Shown: in pieces, positions 49,701 to 64,000 of the stretch | Layout of the letters: each line of letters begins with the position of its first letter | Numbering within the stretch: the stretch's first letter is position 1 | Program-made: the position numbers and the translations under genes | The notes under the pieces: generated by a model | What the model was told of the DNA's origin: nothing | The model's input: the letters and a program-made list of their open reading frames with translations, nothing else | Database searches by the model: none | Origin: Eopsaltria australis | Lineage: Eukaryota; Chordata; Aves; Passeriformes; Petroicidae | DNA: 64,000 bases | Reading direction: 5' to 3' | Assembly: GCA_034509425.1 (NCBI GenBank) | Contig: JAVTVJ010000788.1 | Span: forward strand, 649,001-713,000

Positions 49701-52127
49701 TTTTAACATCTGTAAAAATTGCTCTTATAAACCAGATGTTTTGACCCAGCCAAGAGTGTGAGAACCATTGCACTTTGTTCATTGGTGAAAGTCATGTCAT
49801 TTTAGGTGAAGTTTCAAAACCTGTATAATCTGAACAACAGGGAGTTCTTTTGTACTGTGTCTTCCCATATTTGTGAAGTTCCTGCCGCAACAGAATCCCA
49901 GTAATTTGAGAATGAGAATTTTTGAGATCACCTCCAACATTAGCAATAATCATAGTTCAACTGGCCAAACACTGATTTATAGCATTCTGTGTAGGAAGAT
50001 TACTAACAGGCAAGAGTCCAAAATACTTCAACCATCTTTAAATGCTTCCAAGAAAATATCTGATTTTAATAATGACTATGCAGTATGTAGGAAACATGAA
50101 TGCTAGAGGTTAAGAGATCAGCAAAGAGTTCTCAGCAACACCGATTTAACACAGGAAGCAATGGGGAAAGTTGAAAATTAAGCTGTTCTGCTAAAGCCAA
50201 AACGGAAGCTGAAGCAAGAAAAAGAAAACATGGGGTCATAAACATGATGACATCTCTGTGCCAGGAAGATGAGTCACAATAGTTGTAAAACCTAGGTACA
50301 AAAAGTTATAGATTCTAAAAAGTAAGTCAGAGTTGGTAATTGTGCCATGTTTTCACTATAAATAAATCTATTTCCCCTTTTGATTAAGAAGTCAAGGGAG
50401 TGCAAATGCAATCAGATAAAGTATATGGTAAATCACATACTCAGAGTATCCCCTTTAATTAGTAATAAAATATAATAATGGGTCAATGGATTCTTTTCAG
50501 GTTAGGCAGAGAAGGGGTTTTCTTTAAAGTATTTAGGCACACAGGAAAAATATTGCAGAGTTTTAAGCGAAAAGCATATTGTTCTAACTTGCTTAGGTCT
50601 AGAACACATGAACTAATTAAAGAAGCTGAGGAAACTGTCGTGATCATCTCTATGCTTTCAAATGAGGAGAAATACAAATGCGTTTTAGAAGTTGAATTCT
50701 GTGTCATTCACTCAGGAAAGCTCTCAAGCACCTCCTTATTTTTAAGCTCAAATGTTCTAGTGGAAATCATTGGTGGGGCCTGAACAACTTGCAATATCAA
50801 GTTGTTAAAGTGTTTCATGTTTGGGTTTTTTTCATTATCTAGTTTATGTGTTGCAGGTTCTCCTCCAGCAAAGCAGCAAGCTGCTACATGTCTCCTGTAA
50901 CTATGGGGTACAGAGGAATTTACAATGTAAGCATTTTGTTTCATGTTTTGTGAACTAAGTGCCCTCAAGTCTTTGCTGTAGATTCATTGTAGCACAGAAA
51001 TACTGCAAAACTAACAAATTTAGTGGCGGGGATGGAGGATAATGCTTCCTTATTGTCAAAAGACATTTATTTGTGGGAGACTTTATGGAGCAAGAACAAT
51101 TTATCACAAGTTTTATTGCTTTGCATGTGAGGTTGGGTAACGAGTTAATAAAACTCTATTGTTTGCTAACTGAAGTCATGGCATTTTGTAAAGGAAAGAG
51201 ACTTTTTATGTAGTAATACAGAAATACTCTGGCTGTCATGTTTGTAAAGGAAATAATCTACATTCATTCCTTAATAATAAAGGGGCTTGAGGTTATGCAA
51301 GAAAACCAATGCAAGATGGTGTTTAGCTATTTAAGAGACAGACTACTCCATTATTTCCACCCCCACCCCACCCAGTTCTTCTTGTTTTGTTCATGGTAGT
51401 TTTAGCATTTGTTTGCACTTACAGCCTCCTGCTTCTAGAGAAAAAGGAATTATTTTTCAGAAGTAGACAGCTTACTGCCTGCAATATATAAAACTGTGGT
51501 TTGCTGATATTTTAATGCAGTCTCTACCCATATTCTGTGTTCAGTTACTACTTTATGAAGGAGAATAGCATCCTCTTCTCCTTCATGGTTTCGGTTGATT
51601 CTGTGTCCTGGGATTTTAACAGGAAGAGAGGCTCCAGTTTAAAGCCAGAGTTAGCAACTAAGGGTTTCAAAAATACAGGCTAAACGATTACCACAGAAGT
51701 GGCCAGAGCAGCTACTTTGACTGTGGGTCTAAGATCTTCCAAAATTTTCCTTTAAGCAGTGGTTCTGATTACAGCTGACTTTAATAATCACAGTTAATAC
51801 TGATTTTCTTCATGGCATCCTGTTTGCAGCATCTGGACACGCAGAATCCTGATTTCTGCCAAGGACTTTCAGGCAACACAGTAAGAGGCAAATGCTAACA
51901 CTGCTGTCAGTAACAGAGAGGTTGTCACTATAATTTACAAGATTACAAACTGAGAATAGAGTGACCTATATTGTTGGACTTTTCCTTCAAAATTCAACAA
52001 AAAGTAAATTTGTATCCAAAATCTACTTTCTTGGTTTCTGCATGTAGTTTTGATGCGGCACTCTTCTAGATGTACAGAAATCTAAAAGTGTGCTAAAAAT
52101 CAGTGCAAACCTTACTTTTTTAAAATT

Positions 52128-52147
52128 CCCCCCCCCCCCCCCCCCCC
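52128..52147 (+). repeat. C20 tract
   Basis: Twenty uninterrupted C residues in otherwise AT-rich DNA, 11 bases before an 11-bp inverted repeat. Confidence 0.95.
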
Positions 52148-52158
52148 GAATGTTTAAA

Positions 52159-52229
52159 CCAGTGCAGAGTGGCCAGCACTGAGATGCCTTTGATCATCTG
52201 CTGGTCTGCATTGGGATGCTCTGCACTGG
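52159..52229. repeat. 11-bp inverted repeat with 49-base loop
   Basis: CCAGTGCAGAG at 52159-52169 is the exact reverse complement of CTCTGCACTGG at 52219-52229. Could be a hairpin or the ends of a small decayed element. Confidence 0.7.
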
Positions 52230-54521
52230 GGCACAAGAAAAGGAATTTATTTTACAACCTGGGGAAGCAGTTTCAGCCTTTCAAAATAAGGAAATCTGAA
52301 TCACTACAGCCCATGAACTACTCTACATTTTGTGACACAAGAAAGAATGAATTAACTGCATCCTCTGTGCATACCAGGCTCAGTACAACTGTGTTTGCTG
52401 CTATGAGAATGCACTTTCTGTTCACTCTTTCTGTAAAAAATGTGTTTTGTGAAATTTATGCCTCTAATAGCACATTATTTACCATTCTTTGGAAGTAACC
52501 ATGTTTCATAAGTGTTCAAGTTTTCTTCAGCTTGGAAGATGCTGTTGGACTTTGAATTGCCTGTCTGTAAGGAAGGAAGCCAGTTAAAAGCCAGTAGCTC
52601 TTGATCCATCTTTCACATAAGCATTATGGGTGTTACTCCAGTGTCCAGGGATGAATAATATCAAATAAACCTCTTAGATTTTCAGGTGCTTTTGTATGAG
52701 GAGGGGAAAGATTTGAGGTGCATGCCATTACCAATGATGTGCCATGTAATAGAAGCAGGGTTTAAAGTTCCTCCTGCTGCTGGTGATTGGCGGCCCTGGA
52801 GGCTGGGCAGTTGCTTCAGAGTAGCTGAATGAGCCAGTATTTCAACTGTGTTTCTGATGAGGAGAAGGCTCAATATTTGTGCTGAGTATTTTACTGATAC
52901 ATACCACTGTTGATTTTTCAATTTCTTTTTTCTTAAAGAAATTCCCATTAACTGTTTACAGCTATGTCAAATTTGTAACAAAATGTACTGATCTCTAGGA
53001 TCTTCACAACTATTGGATTGTTTATGTATTTAGTTAAAATTAGCTGCTTAGCCTGATAAGTGCTGTCGTCATTGCACATAGTTGTATATTAATGATAAGT
53101 GAATGCAAATGAGAGCATGATGACACCCAAACAAATTCAAATTTTAATTTGCGTGAATCCTGTTTGAAGGTTTGGCCTGGTGTTTTTCAAAATGCAGTGC
53201 TTCTGAATCAGAAGCAATAAACTTACAAGAGAGAGTGCTGGAAATAATCCATGGACATCTTGTTCTTATTAGACATGAGCTAAATCATCCTGACAGATTT
53301 CAAACCTTCTGAAATATTATTCATTAAAATTTTGATGTTGATTTCAGCATTACTGGGAGCACATTTTACTTATACCTTTAAAGATGACTATCAGAAAGGG
53401 AGAAGACAAGTATGTATGACAAAAACAAGGTGAGAAAGACTCAGAGAGCTGACAGTGTGAAAAAGAAGGAGACATACTGGGAAAGCAGCAGAGAAAAGCA
53501 AAGGAAAAAAAATCGCAATTTTTGTAACTATGTCTGTTTAGGACTGAGACTGTGCCAAACCTTGGACTTGGAGGCTGTTCTGTCCTTAATACATTGCACA
53601 TGATTGTCTGTAGCTAGAAAAACATTTTTTGTGGTTTTGAAAAAATTGAATTATCCTTATATGAAATAAAATAAACTATGAGTTTAAATGACAGAGTAAA
53701 AAGAAATTAAATTCAGTTTGTAAGCCCTCAGAGGGTTTAAAAATCCCTTAGGTTCACAAAACTTCAAACTCCATAAGGTTTATGTATTCCCAGAGTAGGA
53801 TGCCCAATGAAGTAATTTGATGTGCTTTAATTAACTTTTCATAAGACTTTTTCTATTTCTCTAACTGATTCTCCTTTCAAGACATGTTTGTGTCAAGGGC
53901 AAGATCCAAAATACTCCATTGACAGTTCCTGTGCAATCTAGATAGAAGTTATCTAAGGAGAGAGATCATAAAATCTGGGTACCTTTCAAAGCTATAGGAC
54001 CATGGGGGATCGAGTATTATTATGAATGTTTACTTCAGCACTTATGTCTTGTTCGGGGTAGGCTCAATTGCCTTTTAGTATCTGCATTTTCATCCATTGG
54101 AAGCATTTATTTTGTCTAAGCTCCAGAGAGGGTGCTCTTTAGTGTATTCCTTAAAACAAAATTATCTCCTGTTGACTGCCTGTAATTCCCCAGACAACAG
54201 GGCTTTTTAGCTTGTTCCTCAGGAATGCCAGTCTCCACCCTGTATGATGTCCAGGCTCCCAGGTTAGTACCTTAAGAGACCAACCATGTCAATTTTTCAG
54301 ACCCGGCACTGCTGCTGAGCACTGTGGAGCTGTCTCTAAGTGTCAGCTTCTGAAGGCTTGTGGCACCCAAACCTGCAGCTGCCAGGGATCTTCCAGGTAA
54401 GCAATGCCTAACAAGTGGGTGCCAAAGCAGGGGCGTGTGTGGAGCCAGATAACGAAACAAGCTGATGTGAATAGTCAATATCAGTAGGCTCTGATAATCA
54501 ACAGAGATACCATGGGGTTAG

Positions 54522-54800
54522 GTGAACATAAGAATGGCTGTACTAGGTCAGAGCAAGGATTCATACAGCTCGACAAGGTGTCTGTGATATTTATCTGGCA
54601 GGGAGGCGTTCTGATCATGAAGGTGGGTTTTGGGAGGGAGCCTCATTACTGGCACTTCAAGTAGTCTGGCACCTACAACTTCTCCAGATCCAGGGACCTG
54701 ACTTTAAAATTTGTGATGCTGGAGTTTGTTTTTGTTCTTCATCCTGAATTCAAAAATATTCCTACCTCCAAACTACCAGCAAACACAAGTGAATGCTTTC
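54522..54800 (+). repeat. Possible ancient amniote interspersed repeat
   Basis: GAACATAAGAATGGCTGTAC followed by TAGGTCAGAGCAAGGATTCA resembles the 'aacataagaatggccatactgggtcagaccaaaggtcca' repeat motif common in turtles and crocodiles. The similarity fades after about 60 bases, so the right end is a guess. Confidence 0.35.
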
Positions 54801-55150
54801 ATTTAGGAAAAATTTAGGTAGGGGTGATCTGATTGCTGCTTAAGTCCGTATCAACTTTTAGCATCTTTGATATTCCTTGTAAGGAACTCCACCCATTTAA
54901 TAAGAACTACACATTTCAGTTCACTTTAAATTCTTCTTTGGAGCTTCATTCATAGTGCTCACTTTTGAATAGGTAGGTGCAGTACAAAATTGGTGCCAGA
55001 CTACCCTCTCCATGACATTTGTGATTTTACACATTTCTGGCACATTCCTCAGTCATCTGTTTCCCTGACTAGAGTCCTGAGTCATTTGATCATTTCCATA
55101 TTTTGAGGTGTTACAGACCTCTGATCACCTGTCCTTGCTCTTTGCCACTT

Positions 55151-55153
<3 letters not shown>

Positions 55154-55184
<31 letters not shown>

Positions 55185-55185
55185 T
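55154..55185. repeat. (ATT)n microsatellite
   Basis: About nine ATT units after a TTTATTTATT run. Confidence 0.95.
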
Positions 55186-58100
55186 GTTAATTATTTTGTT
55201 TAGAGCCCCATTTCTTTATTCAGCTTTAGAGGTATCTCTAGATTGTAGGTGGAGCCTTCCTCCAGTCAAAATTCTTCCTTAGTGGTATTAGCCTGATTAG
55301 GCAAAAATAATAAGTATTGACTAATTTTTCTTAGGACTCCTTTATGTACATGCATCAGTGTGAGTACACGTGAGTACTTGAGATTTGCTTAACCTGCTCT
55401 TCTACCACAGATAAGGCAAAGCTGTTTACACATTATTGTACTTGGATTAGGTTTGGAAACGCAGGTGTCCTGCCTTTTTGGCCAGTATATGGCCCCATGT
55501 CTGGAGACTCACACAGGCTCTTTCTCACACTCAAATTACAGGATCATCACTTCAGCCATAAGCCCTGTGACTGCTTCAGGGACACCCTTACTGCAGCATG
55601 GCCTTGCCTCCTGCTTCAGGCCATCTCTGAGAGATGGCAGAGGTGGATTTGTGTTTGCTTGGGGTCTGGGAGCAGGTTTTCCTTATCATCTGCAATTGCT
55701 TAGCTATTGTGTAACAGGACTCCTCCTCCGAGTGCAACACCAGCTGCAGTACTTCCTCCATTACTTATTCCTGTAGCAGGGAGGCTGTGCCTGTGCCACA
55801 CAGCACTAGGAAGCGTGCACAGTGGCACTGCAGATATCAGAGGCCATGGGTCACAGAGCACTTGCTGGTGATTTTGGATCACGTGCAGGAGATAGATAGC
55901 GTACTGAAGGACTCTGCTGACAAAGGCATAGGTGCATACAGGATTAGGTGGCAGGAAAGACAGAATCCTAGGATTTATTTAGTACTGAATAAGAGCACAA
56001 GGTTAACTTGATCTCCATAAGATGTTGATGATATTGTGCAGAAAGTTGTTGAAGACCAATTGCATTGTCATCATCCTTAACAACACCATGCAGCACTGTC
56101 AACCTGCATGAGAGGTCAAAAATATCCTAGGTGCTTAATGTGGACTTACTAGGAAACAGCTATTTCATTAGGAACTATCTCTATGGGTTCACAGAGGTAC
56201 TATTACTGTTATCCTAGTGAAATTCATGGACTTTGGGAGCAGAGGGATCCAGAATTGTCTAAGCCAAGATCATTCAGAAAGTATCCAACAGTGCCCAGAA
56301 GTGACACTTGCTGTCTAGAGTCCCGGTATCCATCCTTCCTCTCTTCCTGCCTCATGCTCTCCACTGTTGTTCTGAGGGAAAACAAATCATTTGTAGGGAA
56401 CACAGGCACATGCTGCTTCATGCGGCTGGTTAGAATCTTTCTTTCAGTGATTTTTCTTTCCCTCTAGGCATGTCCAAATCTCATTGATTTCATAGAAGAG
56501 TTTTACAAAATAATGGATGAGTCATATTATTTGTCTGTGAAGAGAAAGGACTGTCTGGTTTTCATTTGAAGAGGAAGTAAACGAGCTTTCACAACCTTTT
56601 TTAGGGACAGCTGATTTAAAATCTAGGTGATTAAAATTGGAAATTAACTGGAATAGAGGTACTCCATTTAGAAATGTATGAATAGAACTCTAAGGCTGGG
56701 ATTTATACCCATAGCTAACAGTTTTGTGTGTTTGTTGTTACATTCCTACTCACTGTTACCAAGTACAGGCAAGGCAACTTTCTGGTCAAGTATCTGTAAT
56801 GTAACTATTAACTAATTAGGGAAAATAGTGTACTGAAGTGTCAGATTTTCTTGGTTTGCAACTTTGCTCACCTGTTGTTTTAGGTAAAAGCAAGGAAGAG
56901 ATGAAGAGAAGGAAATTCACCTCCGTCTTTTCCAGAAGAGGAGAGGGGATGGTTTGATGTGATTAATGATTTAACGGTTTCATGATCCACAGCTGTCCCA
57001 GTCAGAGCAGACCACTCTGACTTCACCTTACAGGTGTCAAGATAGCTGGAGCTGCTATCTTGGCAGCTGGTCAAGATGGGTGCTGGTCCTTTTGTCCACT
57101 GAGGTCCTGTGTGGTGGTTGTCAAAGGAAGCTCTTCTGATGGAACTTTAGATCTGTGTAATGAAGTGCATTAATGTAACATGGTAATGGAGTTAATTTCT
57201 CCTGGGAAGCTCTGGTACATGTGGAAGGAAACTGTGCTCCTTTACTGGTGTGTTGCTTTTCTGCCCACCTGAGATCAGAGTGAGAGTGGCAATGGTGATG
57301 GCAGGGAGACATCATCAATTTGAGGAGTAAAACCCCAGTTGGGAGCTTCCTCTTCTATGTATGCAAAGAAGCAGGGGCTAAAATTCACGTCAAGACAGAA
57401 AATAAAGTACTCATTTCTCATTGGAGTAAACTAAGAAGGTAAGAACATGTGAGTTTGTATCTGAATTCACCTGCTTCAGTTTGCAAGTATAATGAGTTGT
57501 GAATAAGGGGGTTCAGATGAGGTTTTTTTTTACAAATGCACTATTACCTATACAGCAACAACACCCTGTTTTTTACAGCTGTTTGGAATTAGTAGAACTG
57601 TTGCTGAATAATGAAATAGAACCATCACTGAATTAGCTGCAGATCGATATGCCTTTCTATGAGCAGAATAACAGGTGCTACTGTGGTTCATGGCAATCAG
57701 TTATCAATGCCTACTGATATATTACAGTACCAGATAAACCTGTGAAAATGCCAACAAAAGTTTCTTATTTGTTGTTTGAAATCTCAAACAAACAAAGTGA
57801 CATTCCCAGTAGGGGAGCTTAAGCTAGAAATCCAAAGGTACCTGGAAGTAGCTTTAAACAATGAACAAAAAAACCCCCCAAAGAACCCAAAACTATTTGT
57901 GTTTCATGTAGAAGAAAATCACTTTATTTGTTTGTTTCTCCCAAAATATATCATCTCCAGTAATATCCATCTCAGTGAGGTGAGTAATTTAACCCTTTCC
58001 ATGTGTGAAACTGCATGTTTCTTATGGTCTGTGTGAGTCTTATTTTACCATGCATGCAGAATAAGGAATTTTGCTCTCAAAGCCTTACGAAGTCTGGTGC

Positions 58101-61100
58101 TAGTGAATACATGAGAAGAATAGTGCTAACAAAATTCTCATCCTTTTTTCACCCATGGCCTCTTTATCCCCTTTTGAGTGACTGGTGTTAACATCATTGT
58201 CCACATGTATTCATGCACAGGAGCTTTTAATCTCAGCTTTTCTGCACCGAGTGGCTGTGCATATGTGGACACACAGTTGCTGTCATGTTAAAAGATGATG
58301 AAATGACTTTTGCTCCAAGTATTCTCCTGCCATTTACTCTTTGCAGTGTATTCACATAAATGTTCTTTCCAACTTTTTTATTTTATAATGTATAAGCATT
58401 TACATTAGGCTATTGAAATTATTTTTTGCTTAATATTAAAAGATTGTGTGTTACACACATGAATATAATATGTACTATGCATGGGTACTAGTGGTTGTTA
58501 GTTAATGTTTTTCAAAGAAGTTATGTATATATTTTTTTCAAGTTACATAATTGTTTATGTCTGCCTTGAGCATTGTAACCTGCCAGTGTTGAAATAGAAA
58601 TTCTTGCAAAATAGTGATAAAGGAGTGTAACTACCAAAAATACACTGGAGCACAGAGAGAGATGTAGAATCAAAGCATATTCTCCACTATGTTAAAAAAA
58701 TTATAGGATTGAACTTAAGGTTATGTTCATATATAAAATAAGAGATACATTAGTTCTGAAGAAATTAAGTAATTTCTGTTTTATGTATAGTTTTCAGAGC
58801 ATAAATTGTATGGTTCATTGGTCAGAATGATTTATGGTCAGATTATGATTATAACTATATCTAGGATGGTTTGTGAGTAAGATCCTTCTGAAAATATTTT
58901 ACATTTTTGTGTCTGCAAAATGAGAGGTTTTTTAATTTATGCAAGATTCCTAATCGAAATAGTGTATAATATACCTCTGAATGAGAGAAAGATGTAATAT
59001 TTTTGGAAGCAATATTTATTAACCAACAATAATTTGCCTTTACTTCTTGTCTAAGCATTTATTATTTTCATCTCATTTTCCAGAGACTCTTCATTACAAT
59101 GCTGTTTGTTTTATTGCTACTGCGGTATTAAAAATATTTCCTGTTACTTATAAATAGAAACTTAATATGAGTTATAGTTCTGGCCAAAATTGAATGTAGA
59201 CTCTCATTACATTATGGCACCTCATATAAGAAATTATTAAGGTCACTTATGAATGAATGACCTGTGCATCCAAGAGAAATGGGAAAGGGCAAAGGCAACC
59301 CAGCTTGTTTTTCTACTGCACCCCATTTGTAGGCAACAGTACGCAGACGAATATGCAGTAAAAAGAAACAAAGTCTGAAAGTTAATACCCCAGGCGCCAA
59401 ACACATGTCTGTGAAAGAGGAATGCAAGCAGACATTTCTATGTGCAGTACATTAATTCCTAATGGGCTCTTTCTCTTTTGCAAAGGTCAGATTATTGGAT
59501 GGAGCAGAATCCCATCTCAGCAATGTATTACCTGCCTTGGTGATTGTGGAGTAAAGGCATAGCTGGGTTTCCTTGCTATGGGGTTAACACCCCACAGTAA
59601 GCAATTAATACTTCCACTGGTAAGACATGGACAGCTCAACAGGTCAATCCTCTTAATGCTGGCTGTGTGTAAATCTGGCTTTTTATACCGCCAAAGTATT
59701 CTTGGCCTCAAAGTGCTGGGTATCCCTGTAACACTAGAAGGATGGGATGCCGAGGAGGATGCCTGCACAGGACCATACCCCATTTGGAGTTTTGTTCATA
59801 CAGCCCTTAATTTAATACACTTCTTTCCTTTTTAACAGCTGATGATGTGATGGAAAACATGAGGTTGATAATTTTAGTCTCTGAAGCTGGGGTGTGACAC
59901 AGTCATGAGGTGTGAAATCAGTGCAAGCCTTGCAATAGCCTGTGGTGAATTTTGCCATGGGAGGAATTAAGCCTGGGCAGAGCCAGTGAAAGTGTCACTA
60001 ACATGCACTTAGGAGAGAATGGAGTGACTTTGTAGATGGCCTCGCTGCTCCTGAACAAATGCACAAATCATGGCCAACTGCAGGGGCAGTTTCTGTCTGT
60101 GGCTGTTGGTCCAGCAGAGACCACTAAACCCACATCCTCTACAGCCACCAACCAACGGAGAAAATGTGTTGGCACCCACAGCTGAAATCATACAACTATC
60201 TGAGAGGTTGAAAATAATAAGCAAGTCCTCGAATCTTTGCCTCTTTTGGGACACATTTTCTTTCTAAACCAAGGCTCCTAATTTAGATTTTGGACTATTT
60301 TGTACTGCTGGTTTCATATACAAGCAAACAACTATACGACATAACCGTGTAGGACTGCAGTTTGCAAATCTGATATGTCAGCATTCTTCTTCATTTCAAA
60401 AGTAATTTTTTCTCATCGAAGACCCACACAATTTCATACAGCAAGTTTATGCAGGATTTAAACTATAATTAACAGGTAGTGCAACAGTATTAGGTTAACA
60501 TTTGTCAAGCGAAGCTGAGTGGAAGAAGAGTACTTGAGACTGGAATTTCTCCCTACCTTTGTTATACAAATATTTGACAAAAATAAAAACTGATCTTTAT
60601 ATAAGTAGGTAGCTTTTTCCAAGAAGGAGGTTGGTAGCATACAGTACTACTGAATTTGTGTTTCAGAGATCCCTTATGCCTAGATTTCTATACAAATACA
60701 TTAACAATTTATACAGCTTGTTAGCATGGTGTGAGTATTATAGATCTTGCATAATTATGCTTGTTATCTGTCTTCAAATTTTTCCTTTAACTTTTTCAAA
60801 ACTAACTGAGGATCTTAAATGGTAAATGTAACATTTTTGCAGGTGATTCTTACTGAAATTGCACTGTTTTGTACCATGCAATGAGAATAAAAGTTGTGAA
60901 GAGTGTAACAAATATACAATCATCCTAGGTATTTTGAGTAAGCTGTGTCTTGTTTACTCTAACTATAACATTGTCTGTGCAAATTTTAGGGAAGGATGAG
61001 AAAAAACAGATTCTGGAATTTCTATCAGATATCTTTTTCTCACCCATCCTCTCTTTGTGAAAGAATGAAGTTTGTGCATTAGAAAGGTGCAGGATGTGAA

Positions 61101-64000
61101 ATCTCCAGGTGCTCAGAAAAATGTATGTCAGTGTTATGCAATGAAATCTGATGGGTGGAAATGGCCTTTGAAGGCTATTTCCTTCCCTTGAACAACAAAT
61201 TCTGTCATCAACTATTTTTGATTAGCCTGTGAATTATGATCCTGTCAAGGTAATAGGGCTCTGGTTAAAACTGCACCTTCAAGTCCAGCAACAGTCATTT
61301 AATCATGAACAAAACTTGACCACCTGCAGTGATGTGGGATTATTCTCATGGTCCACAATGAATCGTTGGGTCAAGACTCACTTGTGTAGGACTCAGCATC
61401 CATGACATTGGCTGTGGTTGTAATGCTTTTGTTGCTGAGAGAAAACATAATAACTCCTGGAATACACTGTTTGAGAACTGTGGAGAAGTGAGAAAAGTGG
61501 AAATAGCAGATCAGAATAAAAAAATTCCACTCCTGTTTCTTGGCTACTTTATATGTATATCTAAAGAGAGAGCAAAATCTTTTGAGGAAGCAATTCAGCA
61601 TATAATGATGATGTTATTCTAGAGAAATAAAATTACACTAGTTTGTAAAAAAAGTAGAAAACAAATACAGCAACAGTGGATTTGAAACAAATCAGGTTCC
61701 TAATTTCCTCCTCCAGATGAGACTACTGAGTACACAATGCCTGTATTTCTTTAGTAATACAATGAGTAGGATAGATTAGTATTCATACTTCCACTTTTCT
61801 TACTTCTTAGCGTAGCAACCCAAACAGTTTAATTCATTGCTGGTCATACTTTTCAAATATTTTGTAAGAGTTACCAGTTTTTTTCTATTACCCTCAAGCT
61901 TTCCTCTTTCAACTCACATTATACTCTGTATCTTTTTAATCTCCACTGCTGCACTTTGCTGAATTCCTTCCAATTTGTGGCTCTCTTTCTGGTATTGAGA
62001 TATCCACATCTTGGATATCTCCAGATATCTGAGGAATATCAGCATATCCTAGTTCTGTACCAACAGTGCAGAATTTTAAGTTTTCAAGCTTGTAAACGTT
62101 TTGACATTCAGTATCAACTCAGTCTTTCCTAGTAAGACTGCTCTTTCTCAAAGGATTTAGTAGTTATTTCCTATAGGTATTTTTTTTTCCTAAACCAAAT
62201 CTCACTTGCTTTTTTTTCTTCACTATTTTTTATCTCATGGCTTTATTTGTGAATACAATCCAGTTTGATTTTCATCTTGCATCTCATTCATCACTAGAAG
62301 AGCAACAACTGCCTTTGATGAATGTGATTGCAAGATCTAGATTTCACACCATTTCCAAGAGGGAATCCTGTGCTGCTTACTACTTCTGTGATTTAACCTA
62401 GAAAACTAAATACAAATGACCTTTCCACTGATTCATGGGACATTTACAAACCACCTCCAACTTTTTAGAGATTCCTAGTCTGTCAGGAAGTTTGCTGTCT
62501 ACAGTGAAACCAAAGCAAAGACCAGTACACAAATTAGAAAATGAAGAAAAGGGTCAACTGCTCTCAACTTTGCATGAATTCCTCTTCAAGGACTTGGAGG
62601 TGACAGATACTACTAGCAGTCAGAACCACCTATTGATGACTGACCCTGCCCTTCCAAGGTGATGGAAAATAACCCTGAAATCCCACCTGGATACCTTGTA
62701 GCAGTTGTGCCAGCACTGCCTTTGATGAAGTGCTCCTCTGCTATCAGTCCCCTTGCAATAATAAAGCTATCAGCCAACACGGGGAAGCCACAAGGAAAGG
62801 AGACTGTTATAGCTACATGGTGGAATGTGTTCTCAGAGATGTATGGATGGCCATGAACCTCCTTACTCTCAGGGCTAAATACAAAACTCTTACCTTTGAT
62901 TTTGTATTTGCCTAAGACCCTCTTGTATGCAACAAACAAGCTGTTCTAGTAGCTGAAAGGGGGGAAAGAGGATTTGTGTTTAAGTATTTTGATTGTATTT
63001 TGCTATGATTATGTGGGTTTTGTGCTTACCTAAACAACCAGAAATATTAAAAAACACCCTGGTTAACTGAGTAATTTAGTTAACACTTCAAGGAAGGTTT
63101 AATATAACTCCCCCTTTTTGAGCAGACATTTTTTCTACAAATGAAACAATGCAGCTGAGCTCCTCAGCTGATAGGAAAGAGTGCACAGGGCCTGAATCTC
63201 AGGACTACCTGAATTATGTCATCCACAAAGTTGCATGGTGTGTAAGGCTGCTGGGATAGTTATCCACCACCTCTCTGCTCCCTGCTGTTGGTGCCCACTG
63301 GGCACTTCACTCTGAGTACAGGCTAGGACACTGACCATAACCCACCTACCCAGGGAACTGAGCATGGAGGGCTCCAGGCCTGTGTGGGGAGAGCAAGCCT
63401 TCACTGCTCTTGGGAGAGAGCTGAGACTCTCACAGGTATGGCTGTTTTTGATTGTGCTGATCTTGCCTTTGTTGTCAGGAGTAAGAATGATGCAACCACT
63501 CAGAAACGTTGAAGCAAAAAAACCCTGTCTTTAAAAGTAATTGCTTCCTTGCTTTGTAAACTGCCAACTCTTTAAGCACTACGAATCACTGTAATTAATC
63601 CCTAATTCAAGCTGCTGTATCTATGTTACATTTTTGTGTTTACTTAGACGTAAAATGCATTATTCTTTACAAGATAATGGCATCAGTCCACACAGTGTCT
63701 GTGGCAGGCACAGGCAGCTCTAAGTCGAAACATTAGGTGGAGGGTTATAAAGCTAGCTACATGCCAATATGTTAATTAATTAATCACAGGCATGTTTTCA
63801 AAGCATTCTTCATACCTCAGGTGGGGCTCCTGGGCTATTATGAAATGCCAAACTTCCCTTGGGGCTTTGAGGATTGCACTTCTAAATTCCTCAGAAGTTC
63901 AGGGAAGTAAAAGGGTATGTTTTTGGTGTGAGTCACTGAAGTGAGGCTGAAGATAAAGATTTTTTGTTTAGTTTTATAGTGGGGGAGGAGGGCAGTAACC

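Larger units (their letters stand above)
46721..64000. other. Intergenic, no gene seen
   Basis: Apart from the repeats listed separately this is AT-rich DNA without a recognisable exon, RNA gene or intact transposon. By human synteny SLC38A4 would be the next gene in this direction, but none of its exons is visible. Confidence 0.55.

Overview
The window reads as bird genomic DNA. It carries one confidently recognised protein-coding gene, the sodium-coupled neutral amino acid transporter SLC38A2 (SNAT2). It lies on the minus strand and is split into 15 coding exons plus one probable non-coding first exon. All coding introns have GT-AG ends and the spliced frame is open, giving 501 residues (human SNAT2 has 506). 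A bird source is inferred from residues I recall from avian SNAT2, the compact introns, the CR1 LINE fragment and the endogenous-retrovirus LTRs. The species cannot be named.

Layout. Positions 1-15.9 kb are non-coding. They hold a perfect 29-bp tandem duplication (1604-1661), a candidate long LTR element (8251-10371, flanked by AAATC) with a GC-rich decayed repeat block inside it, and a well-bounded minus-strand solo LTR (13334-13964) with 6-bp AGGTGG target-site duplications. From about 15.92 kb to 31.80 kb is SLC38A2. It comprises a 3.5-kb 3'UTR carrying a CR1 insertion, the coding exons from 19471 to 30905, intron 1 (30970-31689) and a short 5' exon. A CpG island (about 30.64-33.72 kb) covers the promoter and extends 2 kb further upstream. 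Positions 34-64 kb contain no gene I can support; they are AT-rich intergenic DNA with diverged repeats and homopolymer tracts.

Regulation. SLC38A2 is a classic amino-acid-starvation target induced by ATF4. Intron 1 carries a CAAT-type site, a TGATGCAAC composite site and a purine-rich tract in the order I recall for the mammalian gene. A second composite site, TGATGCAAT, lies against the acceptor of intron 2. A fully palindromic estrogen response element (AGGTCA-AGG-TGACCT, 33951-33965) and a cluster of bZIP-like sites lie about 2.2 kb upstream. I did not find any novel gene system. The most interesting leads are these regulatory sites and the two LTR elements.
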